Shown: positions 16,201-22,621 of the stretch, one piece after another
Position numbering within the stretch: the stretch's first letter is position 1
Layout: each line of letters begins with the position of its first letter
Assembly: GCA_900543975.1 (NCBI GenBank)
Contig: UQTI01000050.1
Span: forward strand, 1-22,621
DNA length: 22,621 bases
Reading direction: 5' to 3'
Origin: an uncultured Prevotella sp.
Lineage (GTDB): Bacteria; Bacteroidota; Bacteroidia; Bacteroidales; Bacteroidaceae
Translations under genes and position numbers: made by a program
The notes under the pieces: model-generated
The model's input: the letters and a program-made list of their open reading frames with translations, nothing else
Databases searched by the model: none
Told to the model about the DNA's origin: nothing

Positions 16201-16660
16201 CGTCCGTGGGGCGCAGGCTCTCGATCATCCTGTCCACGGCCTGCTGTTCTATCTGCGTGTCGCCCAGCTCTATGCGCATGTTGGCCGTGAGGTCAAGCTC
16301 GCGCGCGAGGTTGCGAAGCACAATCTGGAAGAACGTGTCGATGGTCACCACGCGAAAATGGTTGTAATGGTGTACGAGGAGCGTGAGCGCCTGTCCGGCT
16401 CTCTCTGCCACGATGGCGGGTGCGAGGCCGAGATCCTGGCTTATCTTCGAGGTGTAGTCGGCCGAGTCGGCAAGCTGCTTCCACATGCCGTAGAGCTTTG
16501 TCAGGATACGACTCTTCATCTCGTCTGTGGCCTTGTTGGTGAAGGTCACGGCGAGAATGTTGCGGTAGCTCATCGGGTTGTTGATGAGCATTTTAATATA
16601 TTCTATGGTGAGCGTGAAGGTCTTGCCGCTTCCTGCGCTCGCTTTATAAACTGTCAGCAT
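13283..16660 (-). CDS. addA: AddA-like UvrD-type helicase with C-terminal nuclease
   Basis: The product is 1125 residues from the ATG at 16660-16658 (MLTVYKASAGSGKT). An upstream TTG in frame would add eight residues, but the family usually begins where I placed the start. Walker A is at 7-14, followed by VTFTNKATDEM (38-48). The DEAD-like motif is IMIDEFQDTS (398-407), motif III is VGDVKQSIYRWREGD (433-447), and NYRSERNIIDF is at 473-483. The later motifs are LLSIHKSKGLEYDNVIIP (782-799) and LYVAFTRAGKNLFVYG. The C-terminal PD-(D/E)XK nuclease shows RPDRV (D1068) and VVVDFKF (D1081, K1083). It is the motor and one of the two nucleases of an AddAB/RecBCD-type complex, acting on double-strand DNA ends. 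Residues 656-677 contain a TGNEEKG tandem repeat in a charged linker. Confidence 0.93.
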   Translation of the reverse strand: MLTVYKASAGSGKTFTLTIEYIKMLINNPMSYRNILAVTFTNKATDEMKSRILTKLYGMWKQLADSADYTSKISQDLGLAPAIVAERAGQALTLLVHHYNHFRVVTIDTFFQIVLRNLARELDLTANMRIELGDTQIEQQAVDRMIESLRPTDELLVWIMQYITDTINDDKNWNVIRHIKDFGRNIFKDFYKEHSDTLETTIGEATFFERYTSTLRTLAKNAEQRMKNVADEFFAAIDNAGFTIDDLASKSRGAASFFLKLQRGDYGPSAFNDKKTGELLATYRKALADPDAWLTKTALKGPNGTLLKALAHDKLTPLLEKAESTRRREWNNYQASQEVLAHMHQLRLLGSIAQAVREDNIQHNRFLLSDTQYMLHRLIGHDDTPFIYEKIGTQINHIMIDEFQDTSTIQWANFKVLLLECLSREDSGTNLIVGDVKQSIYRWREGDWRLLNNIDAQFKDTPYTPHEDSLKTNYRSERNIIDFNNSFFTHAAMLERQRIADAGSDVMAAQLEKAYSDVVQLIPANRPRPKVGRIEVQLLPRQADDETDTTTLMMERVTATISRLLSEHVRPRDIAVLMRRNEDVRTIARYLSDHLPEVPVVSGEAYRLDSSIAVNAIIWSLRLLLHPTDEIMQANVACFYKKYVERREQDEKKKRTGNEEKGITGNEEKGFTGNEESFVSNETDGCKSFAITSAAASQIADRLLFGDTDLSALPLFELAEHLQRLYKLDEIEGQSAFVCAFFDVINKFAIDNPSDIEGFLEQWDNSYCDLTIQTDDADGIQLLSIHKSKGLEYDNVIIPFCDWKMTLPGLIWCQPRTAPFNELPLVAVSNIVSRMAGTCFEHDCLEESFENIIDNLNMLYVAFTRAGKNLFVYGRRADQQYRSNLLEQCLPLIAADLEGAEFEGAEGPDDEVRFAYGTIAKKEEKGEKAAKPKQANVFLAEKERIDLDFNTYPSKATFRQSNDSREFVKGEDEEQQISYIKKGNIMHGIFSEMRTADDLPKVMKSYVERGLLADAPITPEAITSLMSSRLACRQAADWFAPGWRLYNECTILTRDPNDPNKMKEYRPDRVMERNGRFVVVDFKFASPTDEHKQQVGLYMAMLKQMGHNDVEGYLWYVYPNRVVKC

Positions 16661-16750
16661 GTGGCGTGGAATAGAAAAAAACAAATATGGTTTAAGATGG
16701 TTGATTATCTTTGGGGCATTTCTCTTGCCGCCCGTTGGTCCTGCTGCCCT

Positions 16751-18262
16751 TTATCTTGACGCCCTAAACGCCGCCAAGTTTACATAACGGCGTTTCATCA
16801 GCCGGCGATAGATGTTGCGCATCCACAGGCGATGTGTGGCTATGAACACAAGGCCTATGACCATTATAATAATGTTGGCGATGTCTTTTGAGAACATGGC
16901 GCTCGTCATGGAGATTACGATCATGGGCAGACCGAAGCTCACGGCCTGTGCCAGGAGCTGCGCATAGCTGTTTTCCATGCCTGCCTTGCTTGTGAACTTG
17001 GTGTTGAGCGGAACCGTCTGCTTGTTGTAGACAGCCAGCTGGAAGAGCACGAAATATTGAAACCCTGCCGTGAACGAGGCCATGCTGACAAGCATGAGGA
17101 TTGACCATTTGCCAACGATGACCAGGGGGAGCATGAGCAAGAAGGGTATGATGAGCAGCAGGCAATAGACATAATATTTTGCCTTCAAGAGCGACAGAAT
17201 GTTTTCGCGGCGCACCATAAGACAGTCTATATAGTTGCCCTCATAACTCATGACGCGGGTGAGCATCATCTCTCCATAGACAACAAAATTGTAGATGCAC
17301 CAGAAGATGGTCATTCCTGCCGAATCGTAAACGTCGGTTGTGCAGACCACAATTGTGAGCAGCACGACGATGGCTGTTGCAAACCAGAAGAGCTTTCGCG
17401 GATTCTTGTTGCGCGACATGAGACGAAGCTCAAGTTTTATGTATTGCCCGATGTCGCCATATTTGTTCAGAAAAGCATAGCTCTTTGCCGACCGCACCTC
17501 TTTGGTCTTTTCGACGGCTTGCACCTCTTTCATGACGTGCTGTTGCTGCGTGGCTATGTTAGCCTTTATGAGCAACGCCAAGAGGGCAGCGGCAAACAGC
17601 AGGGGTAAGGGGTTGCCAGCAGCAATCTGCTCGCCAGGCATGGTGACGGCCTGCAAGAACAGGTCGCCGGCCGCCCCGTCGAGCAGCACCATCGGCACAA
17701 GCAGCAAGGCATAGAAAGCCACGGGCAGAAGCCACCACAACATGGAGTCGTTGATGAGCGTGCGCACGATGGCGTACCATTGGCTGTTGGCCATTGCCAG
17801 CAACCAGCAATAGACGATGAGCAGAAACGACGGCCAAAGGCCGTAACTGAACACTACCGACATGAGGCAGAACGGCACAACCATGATGAGCCACACGGCG
17901 TTGCCCCAGCTCACAACCGATGTGGCAACAAAATGGTTAACACATGTGTTGCGGGGCAACGGCAGCAGAAGATAAGGTTTCACCATCTGCGACGGGGTCT
18001 GCTGCACGGTGAAGCGCAAGAAGAAGTCGAGAGCAAAAATGAATGGCAAGCACATGCACAGGATCTCGGGTGAGGTGTATCTGCCGCCGTCGTTAGCTAT
18101 GAGAGCAAGCATTACAGCCGCTCCAAGCAGATACACTATCACGAACGACGACATAAGCGTTATGACCACTTTTGCCGCCTTGTTGCCCGCGTTTGACAAG
18201 CTGCGCTTCTCCGCCAGCTGTCTGTGGCGGCGCAACAGCTTAAAGAGTTGCCATGTGTTCAT
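16751..18262 (-). CDS. DUF5687-like polytopic membrane protein
   Basis: The 503-residue inner-membrane protein has roughly ten to twelve hydrophobic segments. The first is at about 34-58, several cluster between 110 and 225, and more lie between 285 and 480. The cytoplasmic-looking N-terminus (QLFKLLRRHRQLAEKR) and the QMVKPYLLLPLPRN segment near residue 90 match what I recall of the Bacteroidota DUF5687 family. Those proteins resemble permeases of ABC exporters and often sit beside an ABC ATPase. No ATPase gene is present in this window, so the partner is unknown or absent. The stop lies 90 bases before the addA start and the gene points the same way, so co-transcription is plausible. Membrane topology is seen in the sequence; family name and transport role are from memory and inference. 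Confidence 0.7.
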   Translation of the reverse strand: MNTWQLFKLLRRHRQLAEKRSLSNAGNKAAKVVITLMSSFVIVYLLGAAVMLALIANDGGRYTSPEILCMCLPFIFALDFFLRFTVQQTPSQMVKPYLLLPLPRNTCVNHFVATSVVSWGNAVWLIMVVPFCLMSVVFSYGLWPSFLLIVYCWLLAMANSQWYAIVRTLINDSMLWWLLPVAFYALLLVPMVLLDGAAGDLFLQAVTMPGEQIAAGNPLPLLFAAALLALLIKANIATQQQHVMKEVQAVEKTKEVRSAKSYAFLNKYGDIGQYIKLELRLMSRNKNPRKLFWFATAIVVLLTIVVCTTDVYDSAGMTIFWCIYNFVVYGEMMLTRVMSYEGNYIDCLMVRRENILSLLKAKYYVYCLLLIIPFLLMLPLVIVGKWSILMLVSMASFTAGFQYFVLFQLAVYNKQTVPLNTKFTSKAGMENSYAQLLAQAVSFGLPMIVISMTSAMFSKDIANIIIMVIGLVFIATHRLWMRNIYRRLMKRRYVNLAAFRASR

Positions 18263-18382
18263 TCTTTTTCGTTTTGTTTTCTTGTCTTCTTGTTCCTTTA
18301 TTTCCTTGTTGCTTGCTGTCGAACCTCTTGTTGGCTCTTCTTGTGCAAATCTTTGGGTCGGTTCTCCTTTGAGAGCGTCCCT

Positions 18383-18997
18383 TTATCTAAGGTCAATAAC
18401 CTCAGCCTGAGGAAAGTCTTTCTGGTTGAACGTGAACACGCTGTTGGGTTGGTTCTTTGCCTTGAAGTTGCTTACCGTGATGGTGCTCCATGTGCTGTTT
18501 TGGCGCATTTTTATGCGTGATGGCACATAGCTCTTTTTATTAATGCTTATGTAGAGCTCCTGCACGGTACGTTTCTTGTTTTGTGCTGTCAGATGAACCT
18601 CATAGCTCTGCGCGTTTTGTGTGAGCGTCATGTTGTAGCCCGTCTTGTAGAGGTTTATGAAGGTGTAGGGGTTCATGGTCATCTGCTGCGCTTGGGTGGG
18701 CGTTGTGACGTTAACCTCTTGTGTCTTCTTCATGTAGGTCCATTGTGTCTTGCCGTTGAACCATACGGTAGCCAGAGGGGTGTGCGCGTTAAACTTGTTT
18801 CCCTTTATGGCTATTGATCCCGATGTTGTTCCAAGTTTAGCGTTGGAGAAGGTGAAGTTGGCGCTTGCACCTCCCTTGTGTCCAATCACTTGTGCCGTCT
18901 TGTTGAGCACGTCCATAGCCTGTTTGTTTGTCTGTGCTGATGTGCACATGGCAACGGCCAGCAGGCAAACCATAAATAAATATCTTAATGTTTTCAT
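18383..18997 (-). CDS. LolA-like outer membrane lipoprotein carrier
   Basis: The product is 204 residues from the ATG at 18997-18995. A TTG-initiated form would add five residues ahead of the signal peptide and is unlikely. Residues 1-21 (MKTLRYLFMVCLLAVAMCTSA) are a Sec signal peptide, probably cut before Q22, giving a soluble periplasmic protein. The cysteine at 18 is not in a good lipobox. The mature part is beta-strand-rich with the LolA pattern: helix with repeated polar residues, then GSIAIKGNKF, WFNGKTQWTYMKKTQEVNVTTPT and a C-terminal VSNFKAKNQPNSVFTFNQKDFP. LolA proteins carry lipoproteins across the periplasm. In Bacteroidota, LolA-like paralogues are common, and the exact cargo cannot be read from the sequence. 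It lies between hisB and the DUF5687-like gene, all on the same strand. Confidence 0.8.
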   Translation of the reverse strand: MKTLRYLFMVCLLAVAMCTSAQTNKQAMDVLNKTAQVIGHKGGASANFTFSNAKLGTTSGSIAIKGNKFNAHTPLATVWFNGKTQWTYMKKTQEVNVTTPTQAQQMTMNPYTFINLYKTGYNMTLTQNAQSYEVHLTAQNKKRTVQELYISINKKSYVPSRIKMRQNSTWSTITVSNFKAKNQPNSVFTFNQKDFPQAEVIDLR

Positions 18998-19030
18998 AAT
19001 TTGTCGTTCCAAATCTTAATTCTCAATTCC

Positions 19031-19064
19031 TTTTTTACCCTTTTACCTTTTTATTTTTACCTTT
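19031..19064. repeat. TTTTACC low-complexity repeat after hisB
   Basis: A run of TTTTTACCC / TTTTACC / TTTTTATTTTTACC units occupies the gap between hisB and the LolA-like gene, beginning beside the hisB stop (19068-19070). A nearly identical block lies at 21171-21207. On the coding strand it reads as GGTAAAA units containing TAA. Confidence 0.7.
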
Positions 19065-19067
19065 ATA

Positions 19068-20159
19068 TCACAGCATCCCCTTCGTTGAAGGCAGCTCATA
19101 ATGGTAGATGTCGCGTTTTACCGCCATCTTGATGCTCTTGGCGAGAGCCTTGAAAATGCCCTCAATCTTATGGTGCTCGTTTGTTCCCGATGCCTTGATG
19201 GCGAGGTTCATCTGCGCCGCGTCGCTAAGACTCTTGAAGAAGTGCATGAACATCTCCGTCGGCACGTCACCTATGCGCTCGCGTCTAAACTCCGTGTCCC
19301 ATTGCAGCCATGCGCGTCCGCCAAAGTCGAGAGCCACCTGGCACAAGCAGTCGTCCATGGGCAGACAATAGCCGTAGCGTTCGATGCCGCGTTTGTTGCC
19401 AAGCGCCTTGAGAAGACATTCGCCAAGCACAATCGCCGTGTCTTCTATGGTGTGGTGCTCGTCAACGTTCAGGTCGCCCTTGGTGTGGATCGTAAGGTCG
19501 CACATGCCGTGGCGTCCGATCTGCTCAAGCATGTGGTCAAAGAATCCGAGCCCTGTGCTTATGTCACACTTGCCTGTGCCGTCGAGGTTCAGCTTCACGA
19601 ACACGTCGGTCTCCTTTGTTGTGCGACGCATCTCTATCGTGCGTTCGCCAGCAAAGAGCAGCTCCGCAATCTTGTCCCACGTCAGCCCGTCGCGTCCTAA
19701 GACCAGCGCCTTGCAGCCGAGGTTTGTCGCCAGCTGCGCGTCGGTCTCGCGGTCGCCGATGACATAGCTGTTGGCGAGGTCATAAGCGGGGTTGTCAATA
19801 TAGCTTGTGAGCATGCCTGTGCCGGGCTTACGCATGGGGGAGTGGTCTTCAGGAAAATGGCGGTCTATGAGCTGCTCGTCAAACTCTATGCCTTCGCCCT
19901 TAAGCGTCTGCAAGATAAAGTTGTGAACGGGCCAGAACGTGTCTTCCGGGAACGAACTGGTGCCCAGGCCGTCTTGGTTGCTCACCATGACGAGCTTGAA
20001 GTCGAGATGGCGCGCTATGAACGCGAGGTTGCCGATCATGCCGTCCACAAATTTCAGCTTCTCAAAAGCGTCGATCTGCTCGTCGGCAGGTTCTTCTATC
20101 AGCGTGCCGTCACGATCGATGAAGAGCACACGTTGCTGCTTGGTTGCGATGTTATCCAT
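19068..20159 (-). CDS. hisB: Bifunctional histidinol-phosphatase / IGP dehydratase
   Basis: The product is 363 residues from the ATG at 20159-20157, close to the roughly 355 of E. coli HisB. A TTG 26 codons upstream is a poor alternative, because it overlaps the preceding gene's stop. The N-terminal HAD phosphatase domain has FIDRDGT (D15, D17), SNQDG (60-64), RKPGTGM (110-116) and GDRETD (135-140). It makes histidinol from histidinol phosphate. The C-terminal imidazoleglycerol-phosphate dehydratase domain starts near 178 and shows FDHM (207-210), DEHHTIED (233-240) and NEHHKIEG (327-334), the metal-binding histidine repeats. The zinc-loop cysteines known in the E. coli phosphatase domain are absent here (RHFPEDHSPMRKPG, 100-113). 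No other histidine gene is adjacent, which is unusual because hisB often sits in a his operon. Confidence 0.95.
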   Translation of the reverse strand: MDNIATKQQRVLFIDRDGTLIEEPADEQIDAFEKLKFVDGMIGNLAFIARHLDFKLVMVSNQDGLGTSSFPEDTFWPVHNFILQTLKGEGIEFDEQLIDRHFPEDHSPMRKPGTGMLTSYIDNPAYDLANSYVIGDRETDAQLATNLGCKALVLGRDGLTWDKIAELLFAGERTIEMRRTTKETDVFVKLNLDGTGKCDISTGLGFFDHMLEQIGRHGMCDLTIHTKGDLNVDEHHTIEDTAIVLGECLLKALGNKRGIERYGYCLPMDDCLCQVALDFGGRAWLQWDTEFRRERIGDVPTEMFMHFFKSLSDAAQMNLAIKASGTNEHHKIEGIFKALAKSIKMAVKRDIYHYELPSTKGML

Positions 20160-20233
20160 AGTTGTCAATCTTTTTTGTTTTCTGTATTGTTTTATGCTGT
20201 TATTTTTGAACACCCACTTATAGCCTTGGCTCT

Positions 20234-21133
20234 TCAAAGCTTAGCCTCTTGTCCGTTGTCCGAAGTGGCCTGTCGTGTGTTCAGTCTTGTGTCGACCGTT
20301 CCACAAGCGTAGAGGGCTGTAAGGAAGAACCAGACGGCGCTATATTGTGCCACAAAACACATGGCGGTCTGTGCCACAAAATAGAACATGCTGAAGCTGT
20401 CTGGCAGAGCCGATGCGTCGCCAAGCATCATGCCCTCGGCGTTGGCGTGGTTAGCCATCAAGAGCACGATCATGGGTACCGACATTACGCACACTATAAT
20501 CAGCACGATGAGCGTCAGAATTAAAGACGTGCCCAAAAGAAAGCCGTAACGACGCGCTCCCGTTCTGTAGTCGGTTGTAAATGCCTGTCGCAACGTGTGT
20601 TGCGGGTCTACAACATATTTTGTTAAAGAGTAGAGCAAGGGTACGATGGCAAACAAAAACACTATCGTCAAACAAATTGTGCCTATCGTTGCCACGCCCA
20701 TGGCTGTGGCTTTCCCGATGTTGGCAGCAGCCAAGCCCGCTCCCAAAGCAAACGAAGCCGCGAGCACCACGGCGAGGAACGCAACACACATGACGGTCGT
20801 TGCGCCGTTCAGCCGCACGTTCTTCCAATAGATCTGCTTCGGGGTCATCTCGCAGAACAAGCCGATAAGCTTTGACCAGAACCAAGGAGCCAAAAACACG
20901 AACACCACAGCCGTGGCTGCTGCCGTGGCAAGGCTCAACATAAGGTTGGCAGTAGTGGGCACAATGGTCTCTTGTTGAGGCAGGAACGCCTGCAAAGAGA
21001 GCACGATCGATACCACAATCGCGGGTATCCATGTCTTGCGAAATATAGTGGCAAAGTTGGAGCAGTAGAGATCGAAGGCGCTCTTAAGGCAGCTCGATAT
21101 GCTACGCTCTTTTAAAAAATCTGTCTTTTCCAT
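20234..21133 (-). CDS. Multi-pass membrane protein of unknown function
   Basis: The product is 299 residues from the ATG at 21133-21131; a GTG one codon earlier is possible. A polar N-terminus (FLKERSISSCLKSAFDLYCSNF) is followed by about six hydrophobic segments, near 34-52, 64-90, 112-138, 144-172, 195-226 and 248-277. A short polar C-tail ends the protein. The amphipathic start followed by paired long helices resembles glycerophosphodiester phosphodiesterase-type membrane domains or DUF975/DUF4013-like proteins, but I cannot place it firmly. It lies 74 bases after the RNA methyltransferase and 74 bases before hisB, all on the minus strand, so they are likely co-transcribed. No catalytic residues are evident. 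Confidence 0.7.
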   Translation of the reverse strand: MEKTDFLKERSISSCLKSAFDLYCSNFATIFRKTWIPAIVVSIVLSLQAFLPQQETIVPTTANLMLSLATAAATAVVFVFLAPWFWSKLIGLFCEMTPKQIYWKNVRLNGATTVMCVAFLAVVLAASFALGAGLAAANIGKATAMGVATIGTICLTIVFLFAIVPLLYSLTKYVVDPQHTLRQAFTTDYRTGARRYGFLLGTSLILTLIVLIIVCVMSVPMIVLLMANHANAEGMMLGDASALPDSFSMFYFVAQTAMCFVAQYSAVWFFLTALYACGTVDTRLNTRQATSDNGQEAKL

Positions 21134-21170
21134 CACTTTATGTTTCTTTCTTTTTCTTCTTTTTTCTTTT

Positions 21171-21207
21171 TATTTTTTACCTTTTTACCCTTTTACCTTT
21201 TTACCTT
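21171..21207. repeat. TTTTTACC low-complexity repeat after the methyltransferase
   Basis: Units of TTTTTACC and TTTTACCC fill the 3' side of the RNA methyltransferase gene and run directly into its stop codon (21208-21210). They match the block at 19031-19064 almost exactly. The remaining gap (21134-21170) is A-rich on the coding strand. Confidence 0.75.
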
Positions 21208-21960
21208 TTAACGTCTGAACTCGGAGCACACAATGGCTGTAGCCACAGCCACGTTCAGGCTGTCTGCCTTGTCTGCCGTTGTGGCGAAGGTCGGTATGAG
21301 CAACTTTTGGCTTATCCTGCTGCGCATCTCGGCGCTAATGCCGTTGCCTTCGTTTCCCATCACAATAATGCCGTGTTGTGGCAGATCTTTGGTGTAGATG
21401 TTTTCGCCGTCGAGCAGGGTTCCAAACACAGGATGGTCTTTTGGCAGACTGTCTACGAGATGGGGTAGGGAGGTGTAGACCACTCTCACCCTTGCTATGC
21501 TGCCCATCGTGGCCTGCACCACCTTTGGGTTGTACACGTCGGCCGTGTCGGGACTGCACACAATGGTGTCTATGCCGAACCAGTCGGCAATGCGAATGAT
21601 GGTTCCGAGGTTGCCTGGGTCTTGCACACCATCGAGCGCGAGCACCAGCTTCTTGCTTATGCTGTCTGTCGTCAGCTCCTCCTCTGTCTGTTTAAAGACC
21701 GCCAGCACCTGTTGCGGGTTCTGCTGCAAACTGGTTTTTGTCAGCTCTTCTTCTGTCACCACAATCAGCTCGTCTGTGCGTTGTGCCTCGTCGTGGTGTT
21801 GTTGCACCCACTCGTCTGTGGCAACAATGGTCAAGGCTCGTTGTCTCACCAGTATGTCGCCCACAGTCTTTGGACCTTCTGCCACAAAAACGCCCTCCGT
21901 CTTTCGGTTCTTCTTCAAGGCGAGCGATCTGATGTGCTTTATCTTGTTCTTGCTTATCAT
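21208..21960 (-). CDS. TrmH/SpoU-family RNA 2'-O-methyltransferase
   Basis: The 250-residue product is the normal size for RlmB/TsnR-like enzymes. The N-terminal substrate-binding part (HIRSLALKKNRKTEGVFVAEG, 9-29) resembles the L30e-like domain that recognises rRNA. The C-terminal SPOUT domain has motif 1 DPGNLGTIIRIADWFG (114-129) with N117 and R123, motif 2 IVMGNEGNGIS (199-209) and motif 3 DSLNVAVATAI (233-243). Together these form the trefoil-knot S-adenosylmethionine site. It most likely methylates a ribose 2'-OH in 23S rRNA; the exact nucleotide cannot be read from the sequence. The ATG is at 21960-21958. It is first in a long minus-strand run and its leader contains a five-copy repeat array. 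Confidence 0.92.
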   Translation of the reverse strand: MISKNKIKHIRSLALKKNRKTEGVFVAEGPKTVGDILVRQRALTIVATDEWVQQHHDEAQRTDELIVVTEEELTKTSLQQNPQQVLAVFKQTEEELTTDSISKKLVLALDGVQDPGNLGTIIRIADWFGIDTIVCSPDTADVYNPKVVQATMGSIARVRVVYTSLPHLVDSLPKDHPVFGTLLDGENIYTKDLPQHGIIVMGNEGNGISAEMRSRISQKLLIPTFATTADKADSLNVAVATAIVCSEFRR

Positions 21961-21993
21961 TATCTTTCTTTGTAAATCTTTTCTCGTTTGTAA

Positions 21994-22141
21994 AGCCTTT
22001 AGCTCATAAGGCCCTTCTTTTTTAGCCTTTAGCTCATAAGACCCTTTCCTTTATTTTTAGCCTTAGGTCCCATAAGGCCCTTTTCTTTTTAGTCTTCAGC
22101 CCATAAGGCCCTTCTCTTTTTAGCCATAGGCCCATAAGACC
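21994..22141. repeat. Five-copy 30-35 bp repeat array in the leader
   Basis: Copies of an AGCCTTTAGCTCATAAGGCCC-like unit lie at 21994-22014, 22024-22044, 22059-22080, 22091-22111 and 22122-22141, separated by T-rich spacers. Several copies can fold, for example GCCTTA with TAAGGC in copy 3. The array is between the predicted promoter (22160-22191) and the methyltransferase start, so it would be transcribed as part of a leader of about 190 bases. Confidence 0.85.
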
Positions 22142-22159
22142 TTTCTTATATATAAGATG

Positions 22160-22191
22160 CAAAAATAGAAATAATAATCGGTATAGGCAAG
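22160..22191 (-). promoter_or_regulatory. Promoter of the methyltransferase-led run
   Basis: On the minus strand CTTG (22191-22188), 20 bases, then TATTTTTG (22167-22160) gives a full -7 and a three-of-four -33 match. Transcription should start near 22153. No comparable promoter was seen between the following genes, so this may drive several of them. Confidence 0.55.
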
Positions 22192-22477
22192 AACACGACA
22201 GCAAATTTTTGCTCCTGCCGTTGCCCGGAGTAGGATAATTATGAATTTTTGTATCTCGTTTTTCTTTGTTATGACAAAAATGTCTTGTTGTTTAAGCAAT
22301 AAAGCTATTGTCCGTTAACTTCTTGAACGACCGAAGGGAGTGTTTACTTCTTTAATTCCATTAACTTCTGAACTTGCGAAAGTTTAATATATAATAAGGT
22401 GAAGGCCTCTTTCTTAATCTTTGACCGAATAAAAAACAAGAAAAATGCAGAAAAAGCGAGAAAAAGTTAGCGAAAAG
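22192..22477. other. Gene-free AT-rich region
   Basis: No protein or RNA gene is apparent between the methyltransferase promoter and the tRNA promoter. The region contains a direct repeat of TTAACTTCT(T)GAAC at 22315-22328 and 22361-22373. GAACGACCG occurs at 22325-22333 and again at 22555-22563, next to the tRNA. Confidence 0.5.
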
Positions 22478-22509
22478 TTTGGAGGAATAAAAATATATTC
22501 ATACCTTTG
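22478..22509 (+). promoter_or_regulatory. Promoter of tRNA-Ser
   Basis: TTTG (22478-22481), 20 bases, then TACCTTTG (22502-22509) is an exact Bacteroidota promoter. Transcription would start near 22516, about 50 bases before the tRNA. Confidence 0.88.
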
Positions 22510-22566
22510 CATCCGCAATCAAGAGATGAGCGAAAATGATTCGGTGATTACATCGAACGACCGTAA

Positions 22567-22621
22567 GGAAGTTTGGGTGAGTGGCTGAAACCAGTAGTTT
22601 GCTAAACTGCCGTACGGGTAA
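22567..22621 (+). tRNA. tRNA-Ser(GCT), truncated by window end
   Basis: The acceptor 5' strand is GGAAGTT (22567-22573), followed by T8 and G9. The D stem is GGT/ACC (22576-22578 with 22590-22592), with the conserved GG in the loop. The anticodon stem pairs GTAGT (22594-22598) with ACTGC (22606-22610), and the loop TTGCTAA has anticodon GCT at 22601-22603. A long serine-type variable arm starts at 22611. The T arm and 3' acceptor strand lie outside the window. It reads AGC and AGU codons. Confidence 0.88.

Noticed and set aside
16661..16684. Longer addA start
   Set aside because: It uses TTG and adds eight residues before the usual family start MLTVYKASAGSGKT.
20160..20237. Longer hisB start
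   Set aside because: It uses TTG, overlaps the stop of the upstream gene, and adds residues not found in HisB; the ATG at 20159 directly precedes the HAD domain.
21994..22141. Five-copy array considered as a CRISPR
   Set aside because: Repeats are imperfect, spacers are only 9-14 bases of T-rich low complexity, and no cas gene is present.
1..22621. Transposase, integrase or complete insertion sequence
   Set aside because: No such gene or pair of IS ends with target duplication was found in any frame.

Overview
The window looks like chromosomal DNA of a Bacteroidota species, most likely Prevotella or a close relative. The reasons are promoters of the Bacteroidota type (TTTG, 19-21 bases, TAnnTTTG), a lipoprotein serpin, a bifunctional HisB, a DUF5687-like membrane protein, weak Shine-Dalgarno signals, and many short A/T-rich tandem repeats between genes. 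No assembly, taxonomy or database information was available, so this is inference from content.

Left part (1-6640) is accessory DNA. A 196-residue protein of unknown function (231-821, minus) lies between a large nested inverted repeat (48-226) and a helically phased array of AAGGAAT motifs (1031-1236). Next comes a tight two-gene minus-strand operon of unknown function (2991-1251). Its genes overlap by 32 bases, the second encodes one hydrophobic segment, and it ends in a clear intrinsic terminator. Divergent from it is a three-gene restriction-modification operon (3353-6278, plus). It encodes an EcoRV-like endonuclease, a Dam-type adenine methyltransferase and a beta-class adenine methyltransferase with an unusual C-terminal extension. 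This 3 kb is visibly more AT-rich than the DNA to its right, which fits horizontal transfer. A bidirectional terminator closes the module.

Right part (6640-22621) reads as core chromosome, all on the minus strand up to a plus-strand tRNA. In order of transcription it holds: an SPOUT-type rRNA 2'-O-methyltransferase (21960-21208), a multi-pass membrane protein (21133-20234), HisB (20159-19068), a LolA-like periplasmic protein (18997-18383), a DUF5687-like membrane protein (18262-16751), an AddA-like helicase-nuclease (16660-13283) and an AddB-like nuclease (13140-10183). Gaps are 70-142 bases and no terminator is evident between them. The run ends in a 295-base inverted-repeat block with three GC-rich hairpins. 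After that, formate-tetrahydrofolate ligase (9833-8166) has its own perfect promoter and terminator, and a secreted serpin (7931-6642) follows. At the right edge a tRNA-Ser(GCT), cut by the window end, sits behind a textbook Bacteroidota promoter.

The items most worth follow-up are the uncharacterised overlapping gene pair next to the restriction system, the EcoRV-type enzyme combined with two DpnII-style methyltransferases, the phased AAGGAAT array with the 26-bp inverted repeats, and the intergenic repeat blocks that begin at stop codons.
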